The notes under the pieces are model-generated. The model searched no databases and was not told the origin of the DNA. It saw nothing but the letters and a program-made list of their open reading frames with translations. A stretch of 64,000 bases of DNA from an uncultured Streptomyces sp. Lineage in GTDB: Bacteria; Actinomycetota; Actinomycetes; Streptomycetales; Streptomycetaceae. Of the stretch, positions 9,424-17,664 are shown piece after piece. Every line of letters begins with the position of its first letter. Position 1 is the first letter of the stretch. The DNA is taken from positions 124,001 to 188,000 of the forward strand of contig NZ_CANLBS010000010.1 in NCBI RefSeq assembly GCF_947488945.1. The letters are read 5' to 3'. A program made the position numbers and the translations under genes.

Positions 9424-9837
9424 GGTTCCACGCTCTCCCTCTGGTCGAAGAACTCCTTCCTGTCCATCGGCTCGGTGGGGTCCGTCCTGTCGATCGGCTC
9501 GGTCGGCAGCGTCCTGTCCGTCGGATCCGTCGGGAGCGCGCTGTCCGCAGGCTCCATCGGCAGCGCCCTGTCCGCCGGTTCCATCGGCAGCGCCCTGTCG
9601 GCGGGTTCGATCGGCTCCGCCCTGTCCGCGGGCTCCGTCTGGTCGGTGCTGTCCTCGGGCTCGCTCGCCTCGGTGGGCAGCGACGGAGGCGTACTGTCCG
9701 TCGAAGGGCGCTGCGAGGACCGTACGGAGGCCGGGGCACCCGCCGCGTCCCGCTCGCGGACCGCACTCCTGCTGCTGGGCGCGACCGGGCTCGCGCTGGC
9801 CGGGGCTCTGGCGCTGCGTGTGCGCGCCGGCCGGTGA
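9397..9837 (+). CDS. Ser/Gly nonapeptide-repeat protein with C-terminal membrane anchor
   Basis: This 146-residue protein starts MTHSPARAHGSTLSLWSKNS and then has eight tandem 9-residue units of pattern SxGSxGSxL from residue 23 to 94. A polar linker follows (about 95-120), then one hydrophobic segment, LLLLGATGLALAGALAL, and a short basic tail RVRAGR. There is no N-terminal signal peptide, so it looks like a single-pass protein held by its C-terminus. The strict 3- and 9-residue periodicity with small residues suggests a repetitive solenoid or extended fold. I recall similar uncharacterised repeat proteins in other Streptomyces but know no function. The opposite strand is also open, but the anchor and the repeat favour this strand. 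No clear ribosome-binding site is seen. Confidence 0.7.
   Translation: MTHSPARAHGSTLSLWSKNSFLSIGSVGSVLSIGSVGSVLSVGSVGSALSAGSIGSALSAGSIGSALSAGSIGSALSAGSVWSVLSSGSLASVGSDGGVLSVEGRCEDRTEAGAPAASRSRTALLLLGATGLALAGALALRVRAGR
9463..9678 (+). repeat. 27-bp tandem repeats coding SxGSxGSxL units
   Basis: Eight 27-base units encode the 9-residue repeats of the preceding CDS. The middle three units (from 9544) encode identical SAGSIGSAL units with very similar DNA, which points to recent unit duplication; the outer units are more diverged. Confidence 0.85.
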
Positions 9838-10149
9838 CCGAAGCCGCCGGCCCGCCCGCGCTTGGGGTCCCCGGCCGGGCGCCGGCAGTGGCCCGCCGAC
9901 CCGCGCGGGCGGCGCTGTGCTGCCGTGCCGTGCCGGTGACCCGACTCCACACCGCCCCGGATCCGGGCGGTGCGCCGGGGGATCGCCCCAGTCTTCCTCG
10001 ACTCCCCGCCGTACCCCTGCGAACCGCTGGGCTCCGCGCTCCGTGCGCGGTCAGCGTCGAACACAGGACGCAGGAGGTGCGCCCGGTCGAGCGACAAGCC
10101 GGGGCGGGGTCGGCTCCGGCCGGGAGAGGACCGCCGACGGGCCGGACGG
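9838..10149. other. Intergenic, nothing identified
   Basis: These 312 bases lie between the ends of two convergent genes. I see GC-rich sequence with short imperfect dyads but no gene and no strong terminator. Confidence 0.4.
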
Positions 10150-11061
10150 TCAGCCGGCCGACGGGCCCGGCCTGGCGGAGGTCTCCCGCTCGGGGATCGC
10201 GGCCTCCTGTGTCGCGGCCCAGGAGGCGAGCAGCCGCAGGCCCTCTTCGGAGGGCGAGCCCGGCTCGGCCGCGTAGACGGTGAGGGTGAGGCCGGGCTCC
10301 GCAGCCATCTCCAGCCCTTCGTAGGCGAGGGTCAACCCACCGACGGCGGCGTGGGTGAAGCGCTTGGTGCCGGTGCCGTGCTGGCGGACGTTGTGGGCGC
10401 CCCAGCGGGTGCGGAACTCGTCGTCGCGGGTGGAGAGTTCGCCCACGAGGTCGTGCAGTTCCTTGTCGTGCGGGTTGCGCCCCGCTTCGGTGCGCAGGAT
10501 CGCCACGGTGATGTCGGCGGCGAGGTCCCAGTCGGGGTAGAAGCGGCGGGAGGCCGGGTCGAGGAAGGTGAACCGGGCAAGGTTCTCCTGGTTGGCGGGG
10601 GCGGCGTAGACGTCGCTGTAGAAGGCGCGGCCCAGCGGGTTGACGGCGAGCACGTCCATGCGGCCGTTGCGGACGAAGGCGGGTCCGGCGGTGATCGCGT
10701 CCAGGGTCCACTGCAGGCTGGGGTGGGGCGTCCACTGCCGGGCGGTGCGGCGGCGGCGCGGGCGGGTGAGGACGTCGGAGCCGTCGGCGGCCTGGGCCAG
10801 GTGCAGCAGGTGGGCGCGTTCGGCGTCGTCGAGCCTCAGGGCTCGGGCGACCGCTTCGAGGACGGCCGGGGAGGCGCCGGCGAGGTTGCCGCGTTCGAGT
10901 TTGGCGTAGTACTCGACGCTCATGTCGGCGAGGGCGGCGACCTCGCTGCGGCGCAGGCCGGGGACGCGCCGCCGGGTACCGGAGGGCAGGCCGGCCCGCT
11001 CGGGAGTGATCTTGGCCCGTCGCGAGGTGAGGAACTCGCGGACCTCTTGCTGGTTGTCCAC
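10150..11061 (-). CDS. XRE-family transcriptional regulator with MmyB-like ligand domain
   Basis: The 303-residue protein has an N-terminal helix-turn-helix (residues about 8-75: VREFLTSRRAKITPERAGLP, RRVPGLRRSEVAALADMSVEYYAKLERG) followed by the aromatic-rich MmyB-type domain with the FYSDVYAAP and LARFTFLDPASRRFYPDW segments. Members often sit beside a redox enzyme gene that they regulate, and may bind a fatty acid-like ligand. I chose the GTG at 11061 (VDNQQEVREFL) with GAAGG upstream over the longer ATG frame. It is divergent from the zinc dehydrogenase gene at 11277. The 215-base shared region contains a GGGTG-N11-CACCC dyad (11094-11114) that could be its operator. Confidence 0.9.
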   Translation of the reverse strand: MDNQQEVREFLTSRRAKITPERAGLPSGTRRRVPGLRRSEVAALADMSVEYYAKLERGNLAGASPAVLEAVARALRLDDAERAHLLHLAQAADGSDVLTRPRRRRTARQWTPHPSLQWTLDAITAGPAFVRNGRMDVLAVNPLGRAFYSDVYAAPANQENLARFTFLDPASRRFYPDWDLAADITVAILRTEAGRNPHDKELHDLVGELSTRDDEFRTRWGAHNVRQHGTGTKRFTHAAVGGLTLAYEGLEMAAEPGLTLTVYAAEPGSPSEEGLRLLASWAATQEAAIPERETSARPGPSAG

Positions 11062-11276
11062 CCTTCGACAGTACGCGCGGTCCGCCGCGGGAGGGGTGCA
11101 CTGCGGGTACACCCATCGGCGGTGACTGGTTGCCCTCCGCGAAGCGCGGTTACCTGGATGACGTGGTGCTTTCCGCCCGGCCCGAGTGCGGCACGGGCGG
11201 AGCCCGCTCCCGGCGCGGGCCGCTCTTCCGCCGCCCGCGCCGGGCCGGCGAAACCCCCAGCACGTAAGGAACCCTC

Positions 11277-12293
11277 ATGCGCGGCGCAGTGATCCACGCC
11301 CCCGGCGACGTCCGATTCGAGACGCTGGACGACCCGAAGATCCTCCACCCGACCGACGCGGTCATCCGCACCGCCGTCTCCTGCGTCTGCGGCTCGGACC
11401 TGTGGCCCTGGCGCGGTCTGGAGCCGATCGGAGCCCCCCACCCGATGGGGCACGAGTACGTCGGTTTCGTCGAGGAGGTCGGCAGCGGGGTCACCTCGGT
11501 GAAGCCGGGGCAGTTCGTCGTCGGCTCGTTCGCGACCTCGGACAACACCTGTGCGAACTGTTCGAACGGCTTCCAGTCGAACTGCCTGCACCGCGAGTTC
11601 ATGTCGACCTGCCAGGCCGACTACATCCGCGTCCCGAACGCCGAGGGTACCCTCGTCGCCACCGACGAGGTTCCGGGCGAGGAGTTCTGGCCGAGCCTGC
11701 TGGCCGTCTCCGACGTCATGGGCACCGGTTGGTGGGCCGCCGACGCCGCCGAGGTGCAGCCCGGTTCGACCGCCGTGGTCGTCGGCGACGGTGCGGTCGG
11801 CCTGTCCGCCGTGATCGCGGCCAGGGAGAGGGGCGCGGACCGGATCATCGCGATGAGCCGCCATGCCTCCCGTCAGAAGCTCGCCCTGGAGTTCGGTGCC
11901 ACCGACATCGTCACCGAGCGTGGCGACGAGGGCATCGCCCGGATCAAGGACCTCACCGGCGGCATCGGCGCCGACAGTGTCCTGGAGTGCGTCGGCACCG
12001 CGGAGGCCATGCGGCAGGCGCTGCACTCCGCCCGGCCCGGCGGCAACGTCGGCTTCGTCGGCGTCCCCCACGACGTCGCCGTCGACGGCGACGAGCTGTT
12101 CTTCTCCCACGTCGGCCTGCGCGGCGGTCCCGCCCCCGTGCGCCGCTACCTCCCCGACCTCGTCGAGCGCGTGCTGTCGGGCCGCATCGACCCGGGCAGG
12201 GTCTTCGACCTCACCCTGCCCCTCGACCAGGTGGCCGAGGGCTACCGGGCCATGGACGAACGCCGCGCGATCAAGGCCCTGCTCAAGCCCTGA
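11277..12293 (+). CDS. Zinc-dependent alcohol dehydrogenase (MDR superfamily)
   Basis: This 338-residue NAD(P)-dependent dehydrogenase has catalytic-zinc ligands in CVCGSDLWPW and GHEYVG, and a Rossmann fold around VVVGDGAVGLSAV (about 165-180). The structural-zinc loop reads CANCSNGFQSNC, so the third of the usual four cysteines is a Gly, a pattern seen in some subfamilies of this group. The substrate is not predictable. It is divergent from an XRE/MmyB regulator, which probably controls it. The ATG at 11277 follows AAGGAA. Confidence 0.93.
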   Translation: MRGAVIHAPGDVRFETLDDPKILHPTDAVIRTAVSCVCGSDLWPWRGLEPIGAPHPMGHEYVGFVEEVGSGVTSVKPGQFVVGSFATSDNTCANCSNGFQSNCLHREFMSTCQADYIRVPNAEGTLVATDEVPGEEFWPSLLAVSDVMGTGWWAADAAEVQPGSTAVVVGDGAVGLSAVIAARERGADRIIAMSRHASRQKLALEFGATDIVTERGDEGIARIKDLTGGIGADSVLECVGTAEAMRQALHSARPGGNVGFVGVPHDVAVDGDELFFSHVGLRGGPAPVRRYLPDLVERVLSGRIDPGRVFDLTLPLDQVAEGYRAMDERRAIKALLKP

Positions 12294-12449
12294 CGCCGTC
12301 CGGCCGATGACGGAGCCGGGCCCGGCCTCGGCCGGTGCCCGGGCCACCGGGCAGGAGCCCTGCGCACCCCGTTCGGCTCCGGCCGTCGTCGCTGGCCCCG
12401 GAGCCGACGCTCCGGAGCCCTTCTCCGTCCCCGGCGCGGAACCGGGTGG

Positions 12450-13670
12450 TCACTGCTGACCGAACCAGAGGTCGGGGCCGAACACCTCGTAGTGGATCCG
12501 CTCGGCGGGGACGCCCCGGCGCAGCAGGTCGCCGCGGACCGCGCGCATGAAGGGCAGCGGGCCGCACAGGTAGACGGTCAGGTCCTCCGGGAGGTCGATC
12601 GAGGCGAGGTCCATCCGTCCGGCGGCCGTGGTCACACCGTCGCCGTCGGACTGCTCCGCGACCGGGCCGTGGTTCTCGTACCAGAGATGCAGGGCGGCAT
12701 GCGGGTTGTTGCCGACGAGCAGGCCGAGCTCCGCGCGGTGGGCGTGGTCGGCGGGGCTGCGGTCGGCGTGGGCGACGATGACCGGGCGGGGCCGGCCGCT
12801 CGCGGTCAGGTGACCGATCAGGGACATCATGGGGGTGCCCCCGATGCCGGCGGAGGCGAGGAGCAGCGGCCCCTCGTCGCGGTCGTCGAGCACCAGGTCG
12901 CCGAAGGGGAGGGAGACGGTCAGCTCGTCGCCGGGCCGCGCGTGCGCGTGCAGGTGGCGCGAGACCTCGCCGTCGGGTGCGGGGGCCGTCCCGTCCACCC
13001 GCCTGACGCTGATCCGCCAGTCCTCGCCCGGCACGCCGGAGAGGCTGTACTGGCGTATCTGGCGGGCTCCGTCGGGCAGTCGGACCTGGACGCTGACGTA
13101 CTGGCCGGGCCGGAACACGGCGGCGGGCCGGCCGTCGGCCGGGCGCAGGACGAACGAGACGACGTCGTCCGTCTCCCGGGTGCGGGACACGATCTCCATG
13201 GGGCGCCACACCTCGCCCTCACGGACGCCCGCCTGCTGGTACAGGCGGGCCTCGGCGGCGATGAGCGCGCCGGCCATCAGCCAGTACACCTCGTCCCAGG
13301 CTTCGGCGACCTCCGGGGTGACGGCGTCGCCGAGCACTTCGACGATGGCCGCGAAGAGGTGCTGGTGGACGACCTTGTACTGCTCGGGGGTGACGCCGAG
13401 GGATGCGTGCTTACCGGCTATGCGGCCGAGCATGGCGTCCGGGCGTTCGTCGGGCCTCTCCAGCAGCATGCCCGCGAAGGCGGCGATGGAGCCGGCGAGC
13501 GCCCGGCGCTGCTCTCCGTTGGCCTGGTTGCCGCGGTTGAAGAAGTCTCGCAGCAGTTCCGGGTGCGCGACGAAGAGCCGGGAGTAGAAGCGGTCGGCGA
13601 TCTCTCCGATCGCGGCGCCCACGGCGGGGAGGGTGGCCCGGACGACGGGCACGGACTGCTCGGACAGCAC
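12450..13670 (-). CDS. hmp: Flavohaemoglobin, nitric oxide dioxygenase
   Basis: The enzyme oxidises NO to nitrate using O2 and NAD(P)H in the cytoplasm. Of its 406 residues the first 135 form the globin domain, with Tyr in DRFYSRLF, Gln in RGNQANGEQ and the proximal His in KHASLGVT. The FAD domain carries RQYSLSG (about 205) and the NAD domain GIGGTPM (about 275). The GTG start at 13670 has GAGGA upstream. It lies 67 bases downstream of the nsrR repressor gene on the same strand, and the gap contains a candidate NsrR site. Confidence 0.95.
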   Translation of the reverse strand: MLSEQSVPVVRATLPAVGAAIGEIADRFYSRLFVAHPELLRDFFNRGNQANGEQRRALAGSIAAFAGMLLERPDERPDAMLGRIAGKHASLGVTPEQYKVVHQHLFAAIVEVLGDAVTPEVAEAWDEVYWLMAGALIAAEARLYQQAGVREGEVWRPMEIVSRTRETDDVVSFVLRPADGRPAAVFRPGQYVSVQVRLPDGARQIRQYSLSGVPGEDWRISVRRVDGTAPAPDGEVSRHLHAHARPGDELTVSLPFGDLVLDDRDEGPLLLASAGIGGTPMMSLIGHLTASGRPRPVIVAHADRSPADHAHRAELGLLVGNNPHAALHLWYENHGPVAEQSDGDGVTTAAGRMDLASIDLPEDLTVYLCGPLPFMRAVRGDLLRRGVPAERIHYEVFGPDLWFGQQ

Positions 13671-13682
13671 GGCGATTCCTCA

Positions 13683-13702
13683 GCGGTAGATGATCTTCAG
13701 GT
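13683..13702 (-). promoter_or_regulatory. Candidate NsrR operator upstream of hmp
   Basis: Read on the minus strand the segment is ACCTGAAGATCATCTACCGC. Its second half, ATCATCTACC, resembles the hmpA operator of S. coelicolor as I remember it. This rests on memory and position only. Confidence 0.35.
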
Positions 13703-13737
13703 TTTCGGGAAGAAGCGAGGACGTGAGTGAGGGCGCG

Positions 13738-14190
13738 TCAGCCCGTGCGCGGGTCCCGGCCGGTCAGCCCGACGAGCACCGGTCCGGTCGGCGAGGCCAC
13801 CAGGTCGGCGACGGTGAGCGGGTCGAGGGCCGCGTAGAACGCCTCCTGCGCACTCCGCAGCGCCCCGCGCAGACGGCATGCCCCGCGCAGCGGGCAGGGG
13901 GTGTCGCCCTCGCAGGCCACCACCTCTCCCCCGCCTTCGAGTTCACGCACGAGCCAGCCGACCGAGGCGTTGCGGCCCAGCCCGGTCAGCGCGAGTCCGC
14001 CCCCGCGCCCACGCCGTGCCTCCACCACGCCGAGGCATTGCAGCCGGGCGACGACCTTGGCCATGTGGGTGGCGGGCACCCACATGGTCTCGGCCACGTC
14101 ACGGGTGGTCGGAACGGGCCCGTCGGCCTCCGCGACGGCCAGGCGCATCACGGCGCGGAGGGCGATATCGGTGAATCTGGTCAGCCGCAT
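13738..14190 (-). CDS. nsrR: NsrR, Rrf2-family nitric-oxide-sensing repressor
   Basis: This 150-residue protein has a winged helix at the N-terminus (MRLTRFTDIALRAVMRLAVA, helix-turn-helix about 25-60) and the three cysteines CEGDTPCPLRGAC near residue 95 that hold the [4Fe-4S] cluster of Streptomyces NsrR. Nitrosylation of the cluster releases it from DNA. The flavohaemoglobin gene follows directly, matching the arrangement expected for NO detoxification. A dyad-like CGAATATGGGATACC (14211-14225) lies just upstream of its start and may be an autoregulatory site. Confidence 0.95.
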   Translation of the reverse strand: MRLTRFTDIALRAVMRLAVAEADGPVPTTRDVAETMWVPATHMAKVVARLQCLGVVEARRGRGGGLALTGLGRNASVGWLVRELEGGGEVVACEGDTPCPLRGACRLRGALRSAQEAFYAALDPLTVADLVASPTGPVLVGLTGRDPRTG

Positions 14191-14403
14191 GCCGCGACCC
14201 TAGCAAAACCCGAATATGGGATACCGATTACCCCTCGCTCCGGGTCGACGGGCCCTCGTGTCCCGTACCTCCGTCGGTTCCGGTCCCGCCCGGCCCGGTG
14301 CAGGCGCCCCCGGTCTTGTTCGGCCCGGTCCAGGCGTCTCCGGTCCCGCCGCACGGCGCGCCGTGGCCGATTCCCCCGCCCGTGGCCCCATGCCCGTGGC
14401 TCC

Positions 14404-15096
14404 TCACCCACCCACGGCCCCCTTGCCCGTGGTACTCCCACCCAGGGAACCGCCGCCCGTGGCACCGTCGTTCGTGGTCCTGCCGAGGCGGGCGTCGTCG
14501 CCGAACGGCCAGGCGTCGACGTCTCGGTAGCGGATGGGGCCGGGGGCGCGGAGCGGGGTGCTGGCGACCAGGTGCAACCGCGCGGCGGGCCAGTGGACGC
14601 CGGTGAATCCGGCGAGGGCGGCGGCGACCTCTCCGGCCGAGGTGAGGTCGCCCCTGCGGGCGCGGGCCAGAGTCAGATGGGGACGCAGGGGCCGCTCCTC
14701 GCAGGTGACTCCGCTGCCCCGGACGGCGGCGCGTACGTCGGCTGCCAGCGCGTGCAGGGCGTCGAGTCCGCCGTCGATCCCGCTCCACACCACTCGGTCG
14801 TCGAAGGTCCCGCCGCCGCGCAGCGCGAGCCGGGGCGAGATCCTGCCCGCCGCGACGGCGGCGAGTGGGTCCCGCAGCAGCGGGACCGTGCCGCTCGCCA
14901 ACTGGCCGAGGAAGGCGAGGGTGATGTGCCAGTCCTCGATGCGGTTCCACCGCAAGCCGGGGTGCGTGTCGTAGCTGGGGCGCAGTGCGCGGGCCAGTTC
15001 CCGCTTCGCGTGGTCGGGCGGGGCGAGGGCGATGAACACGCGAACGGTCGCGGGCCGGGTCTCTTCGTTCACACCGGTCTTCGTACCGCATCCCAT
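14404..15096 (-). CDS. thpR: RNA 2',3'-cyclic phosphodiesterase (2H phosphoesterase)
   Basis: The protein belongs to the 2'-5' RNA ligase-like 2H family, which opens cyclic phosphates on RNA ends. Both catalytic motifs are present: HITLAFLG (about residue 60) and HLTLAR (about 140). About 230 residues are predicted, longer than the usual 180-190. The excess is a C-terminal Gly/Ser/Thr-rich tail after DAWPFGDDARLG that looks like read-through into low-complexity sequence. The start is ATG 15096 or GTG 15072; neither has a clear ribosome-binding site. The gene stands alone between nsrR and the GH16 locus. Confidence 0.9.
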   Translation of the reverse strand: MGCGTKTGVNEETRPATVRVFIALAPPDHAKRELARALRPSYDTHPGLRWNRIEDWHITLAFLGQLASGTVPLLRDPLAAVAAGRISPRLALRGGGTFDDRVVWSGIDGGLDALHALAADVRAAVRGSGVTCEERPLRPHLTLARARRGDLTSAGEVAAALAGFTGVHWPAARLHLVASTPLRAPGPIRYRDVDAWPFGDDARLGRTTNDGATGGGSLGGSTTGKGAVGG

Positions 15097-15270
15097 GGCG
15101 CGGAACGACGACCGGGGTCGGGGGCACGGCCGGGCCGGACGCCCGCCGGGCGGGTTCACCGAACGGATGCGCCGGGCGGCGCGTGGGCTCCGGGGCGGTC
15201 CTCCGGCTGCCCGCGTGGCGACACGCCGGGCGAGCGCGGCCCGCCCCCGGGGCGACACGCCGGGCGGCGC

Positions 15271-15435
15271 TCGTCGTTCCAGGAACTCGCGGCCCTGAAC
15301 GGGGTGAAGGGCATCAAGGTCGGCCCGTACACCTCGCAGTTCAAGAACCTGGAGCCCGCGGTCACCGCGACCCTCGGCAAGGTGTCGAAGACGCCGGACG
15401 ACCGGCACGACGCGGGTCACGGCGACCGCCACTGA
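15271..15435 (+). pseudogene. C-terminal remnant of a lost gene
   Basis: A 54-codon open stretch begins SSFQELAALNGVKGIKVGPY and ends at a TGA at 15433. Its first 45 codons have strong third-position GC bias and a natural amino acid composition, unlike the Arg/Gly/Pro-rich sequence before it. There is no start codon, ribosome-binding site or upstream domain. The parent family is not recognised; the sequence looks like the tail of a larger protein. The rest of 15097-15557 shows no gene. Confidence 0.45.
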
Positions 15436-15557
15436 CCCGCCCGGTCCCCGGGGGCGACGGTGCCGGACCCGACGCCCCCCCCGGATTCCTTCCGCCCGGA
15501 CATCGCGGCCCGCTCCCCCGGGCGCCGGGATGTCCGGGCGGTGGGCGTGGGCCTGGT

Positions 15558-16823
15558 TCAGGCCGCGTTGACCGTCCACTTCTGGTTGGCGGTGCCGGCA
15601 CACGTCCAGATCTGGAGCCGGGTGCCGTTCGCGGAGCTGTTGCCGGTGGCGTCCATGCATTTGTTGGCCTGGATGCCCACGATGTCGCGCGCCCCGGAGA
15701 CCGCCCACCGCTGGGCGGCCGTGCCGTTGCAGTCCCAGAGCTGGAGCTGGGCACCGTCGGCCGTGCTGCCGTCCTTGACGTCCAGGCACTTGCCCAGCGC
15801 CCGGATCGTGCCGTCGGACCCGGCGGTCCACTTCTGCGCGGCGGTGCCGTTGCAGTCGTAGAGCTGCACCGCGGTGCCGTTGGCGGTGGCGGCCCCGGCG
15901 ACGTCCACGCACTTCCCGCCGAGGCCGGTGATCGTTCCGCCGGTCGCGGTGTTCCCGGTCGTCACGCGCACGTAGTCGACGACGAGCTGCTGCGGGAAAG
16001 AGGTGCTCGCGTCGGGGTCACCGGGCCAGTAGCCGCCGACCGCCAGGTTCAGGATGACGAAGAAGGGCTTGTTGAAGACCCAGCTCCTGCCGCCCAGGTC
16101 GGCCGGGGTGCGCCGCTGGTAGACGTTGCCGTCGACGGACCAGGTGATCGAGTCGGGTGCCCAGTCCACCGCGAAGGTGTGGAAGGCGTCGGCGAAGGCC
16201 TGGCCGGACGGCAGGGAGTACGCGGCGCCGATGCCGCCCGAACCGGAGTAGCCGGGACCGTGGATGGTGCCGTGGACCGTGCCGGGTTCGAAGCCGACGT
16301 TCTCCATGATGTCGATCTCACCGCTGTTGGGCCATCCGACGCTTCCCAGGTCGTCGCCGAGCATCCAGAACGCGGGCCAGATGCCCTGCCCGCGCGGAAT
16401 CTTCATCCGCGTCTCGACGTGACCGTACGTCGAGGTGAACCGGCCCGCGGTGTTGAGCCGGGCCGAGGTGTACTCGCACCGGCCGTACCAGCAGGTGTAG
16501 TTGGCCGGGTTCTCCTTGCGGGCGGTGATGACGAGGTTGCCCTGTCCGTCGAGGGCGGCGTTGGAGGTGCCCGCCGTGTAGTACTGCCGCTCGTGGTTGC
16601 TGACGTTGTCGCCGGTCTCGGTCTGCCACTTGCCGCCGTCGACGGCCGATCCCGCGGCGCCGTTGAACTCGTCGGCGAAGGTCGTCGCGGCGGCGGCGCC
16701 GGCCACCGGGGCGGGAGCGGCGTGCGCCGGGGCCGCGGTCATCGTGCCGACCCAGCAGAGCAGGGCGACGGCGCACAGGGCGAAGCGGCGCGGTAAGGGG
16801 GTGGAGAGTGCTCGCACGGTCAT
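15558..16823 (-). CDS. Secreted GH16 endo-beta-1,3-glucanase with C-terminal ricin-type lectin domain (CBM13)
   Basis: The 421-residue enzyme should hydrolyse beta-glucans outside the cell. A Sec signal peptide (about 1-35, ending AHA) is followed by the GH16 domain (about 45-285) with the catalytic signature GEIDIMENVG (Glu-x-Asp-x-x-Glu). A ricin B-type trefoil follows (about 295-421), showing three CVD/CLD/CMD...QKW/QRW repeats (GKCVDV, GKCLDV, NKCMDA) that bind sugars. The start is GTG 16826 or ATG 16823; I chose the ATG because GAAAG is then better placed. The upstream gap contains AT-rich sequence near 16945-16975, a likely promoter. Confidence 0.95.
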   Translation of the reverse strand: MTVRALSTPLPRRFALCAVALLCWVGTMTAAPAHAAPAPVAGAAAATTFADEFNGAAGSAVDGGKWQTETGDNVSNHERQYYTAGTSNAALDGQGNLVITARKENPANYTCWYGRCEYTSARLNTAGRFTSTYGHVETRMKIPRGQGIWPAFWMLGDDLGSVGWPNSGEIDIMENVGFEPGTVHGTIHGPGYSGSGGIGAAYSLPSGQAFADAFHTFAVDWAPDSITWSVDGNVYQRRTPADLGGRSWVFNKPFFVILNLAVGGYWPGDPDASTSFPQQLVVDYVRVTTGNTATGGTITGLGGKCVDVAGAATANGTAVQLYDCNGTAAQKWTAGSDGTIRALGKCLDVKDGSTADGAQLQLWDCNGTAAQRWAVSGARDIVGIQANKCMDATGNSSANGTRLQIWTCAGTANQKWTVNAA

Positions 16824-17043
16824 CACGTCTTTCGGTGGGGGCGAAGGACACGGCGTTTAGGTCATGCACATGACAGCCATGGGAACGGAGCGACCCGCGC
16901 TCCGGGCCGTGGACGACACTCGGAGCGCGCGGGCAACTCGCCCCGTTAATTCACTACTTGATTTAAGGGACTCCACAAGGAGACGTCAAGACACTGGTCC
17001 GGACCTTCTCGCGGGCGATGCCGACCGGGTGCAGACTCACCCC

Positions 17044-17664
17044 ATGGCGGAGACACGGCAGACGTTCCGGGACGCGGTCGCCCGCTGGGCGGCCGGCGGT
17101 CCCGGGGGCCCGGCGAGCGAGGCGGCCGAGCGGGCGGGGGTGCGGACGGCGGTGCTGGTCGAGGGCTTGAGCGATCTCGCGGCCGTGGAGACGCTGGCCG
17201 AAAAGCGGGGCCGGGACCTGGCCGCGGAAGGGGTGTGCGTGGTGCCGATGGGCGGGGCGACGAACGTCGGCCGGTACGCCTCGCTCCTCGGCCCGCCCGG
17301 TCTCGGGCTGCGGCTCACCGGACTCTGTGACCGTCGGGAGCAGCCTTACTACGACCGCGGACTGCTGCGGGCGGGCGCGCCGGTCGGGGACGTCTTCGTG
17401 TGCGTGGCGGACCTGGAGGACGAGTTCGTCCGCGCGCTCGGCACGGCGCGTGCGGAACAGGTGGTGGACGCCGCGGGCGAAATGAGGCCCTGGCAGACCT
17501 TCCTGCATCAGCCGGCGCAACAAGGGCGCGCGCGTGAGCAGCAGTTGCGGCGGTTCCTCGGCACCCGCAAGGGCCGCAAGATCCGTTACGGCCGCCTGCT
17601 GGTCGAGGCGCTCGGCCGCGACGACGTACCGGCTCCGCTGGACGGTCTGTTCGCGCGGCTGTGA
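17044..17664 (+). CDS. TOPRIM-domain protein, OLD-nuclease-like
   Basis: This 206-residue protein carries VLVEGLSDLAAVETLA near residue 38 (the Glu-Gly-x-x-Asp start of a TOPRIM domain) and VCVADLEDEFVRAL near 120 (the acidic second motif). These match the TOPRIM half of OLD-family proteins, but the ATPase half is absent, so it is a stand-alone TOPRIM protein. A nucleic-acid role is inferred from the domain only. Start ATG 17044 lacks a clear ribosome-binding site. No partner gene is adjacent. Confidence 0.75.
   Translation: MAETRQTFRDAVARWAAGGPGGPASEAAERAGVRTAVLVEGLSDLAAVETLAEKRGRDLAAEGVCVVPMGGATNVGRYASLLGPPGLGLRLTGLCDRREQPYYDRGLLRAGAPVGDVFVCVADLEDEFVRALGTARAEQVVDAAGEMRPWQTFLHQPAQQGRAREQQLRRFLGTRKGRKIRYGRLLVEALGRDDVPAPLDGLFARL

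Noticed and set aside
9243..10097. Minus-strand frame opposite the Ser/Gly-repeat gene (EPADRALPMEPADRALP repeats)
   Set aside because: It is open because of the repeat. The plus strand has a sensible start, a membrane anchor and a stop, so the minus frame is treated as a shadow.
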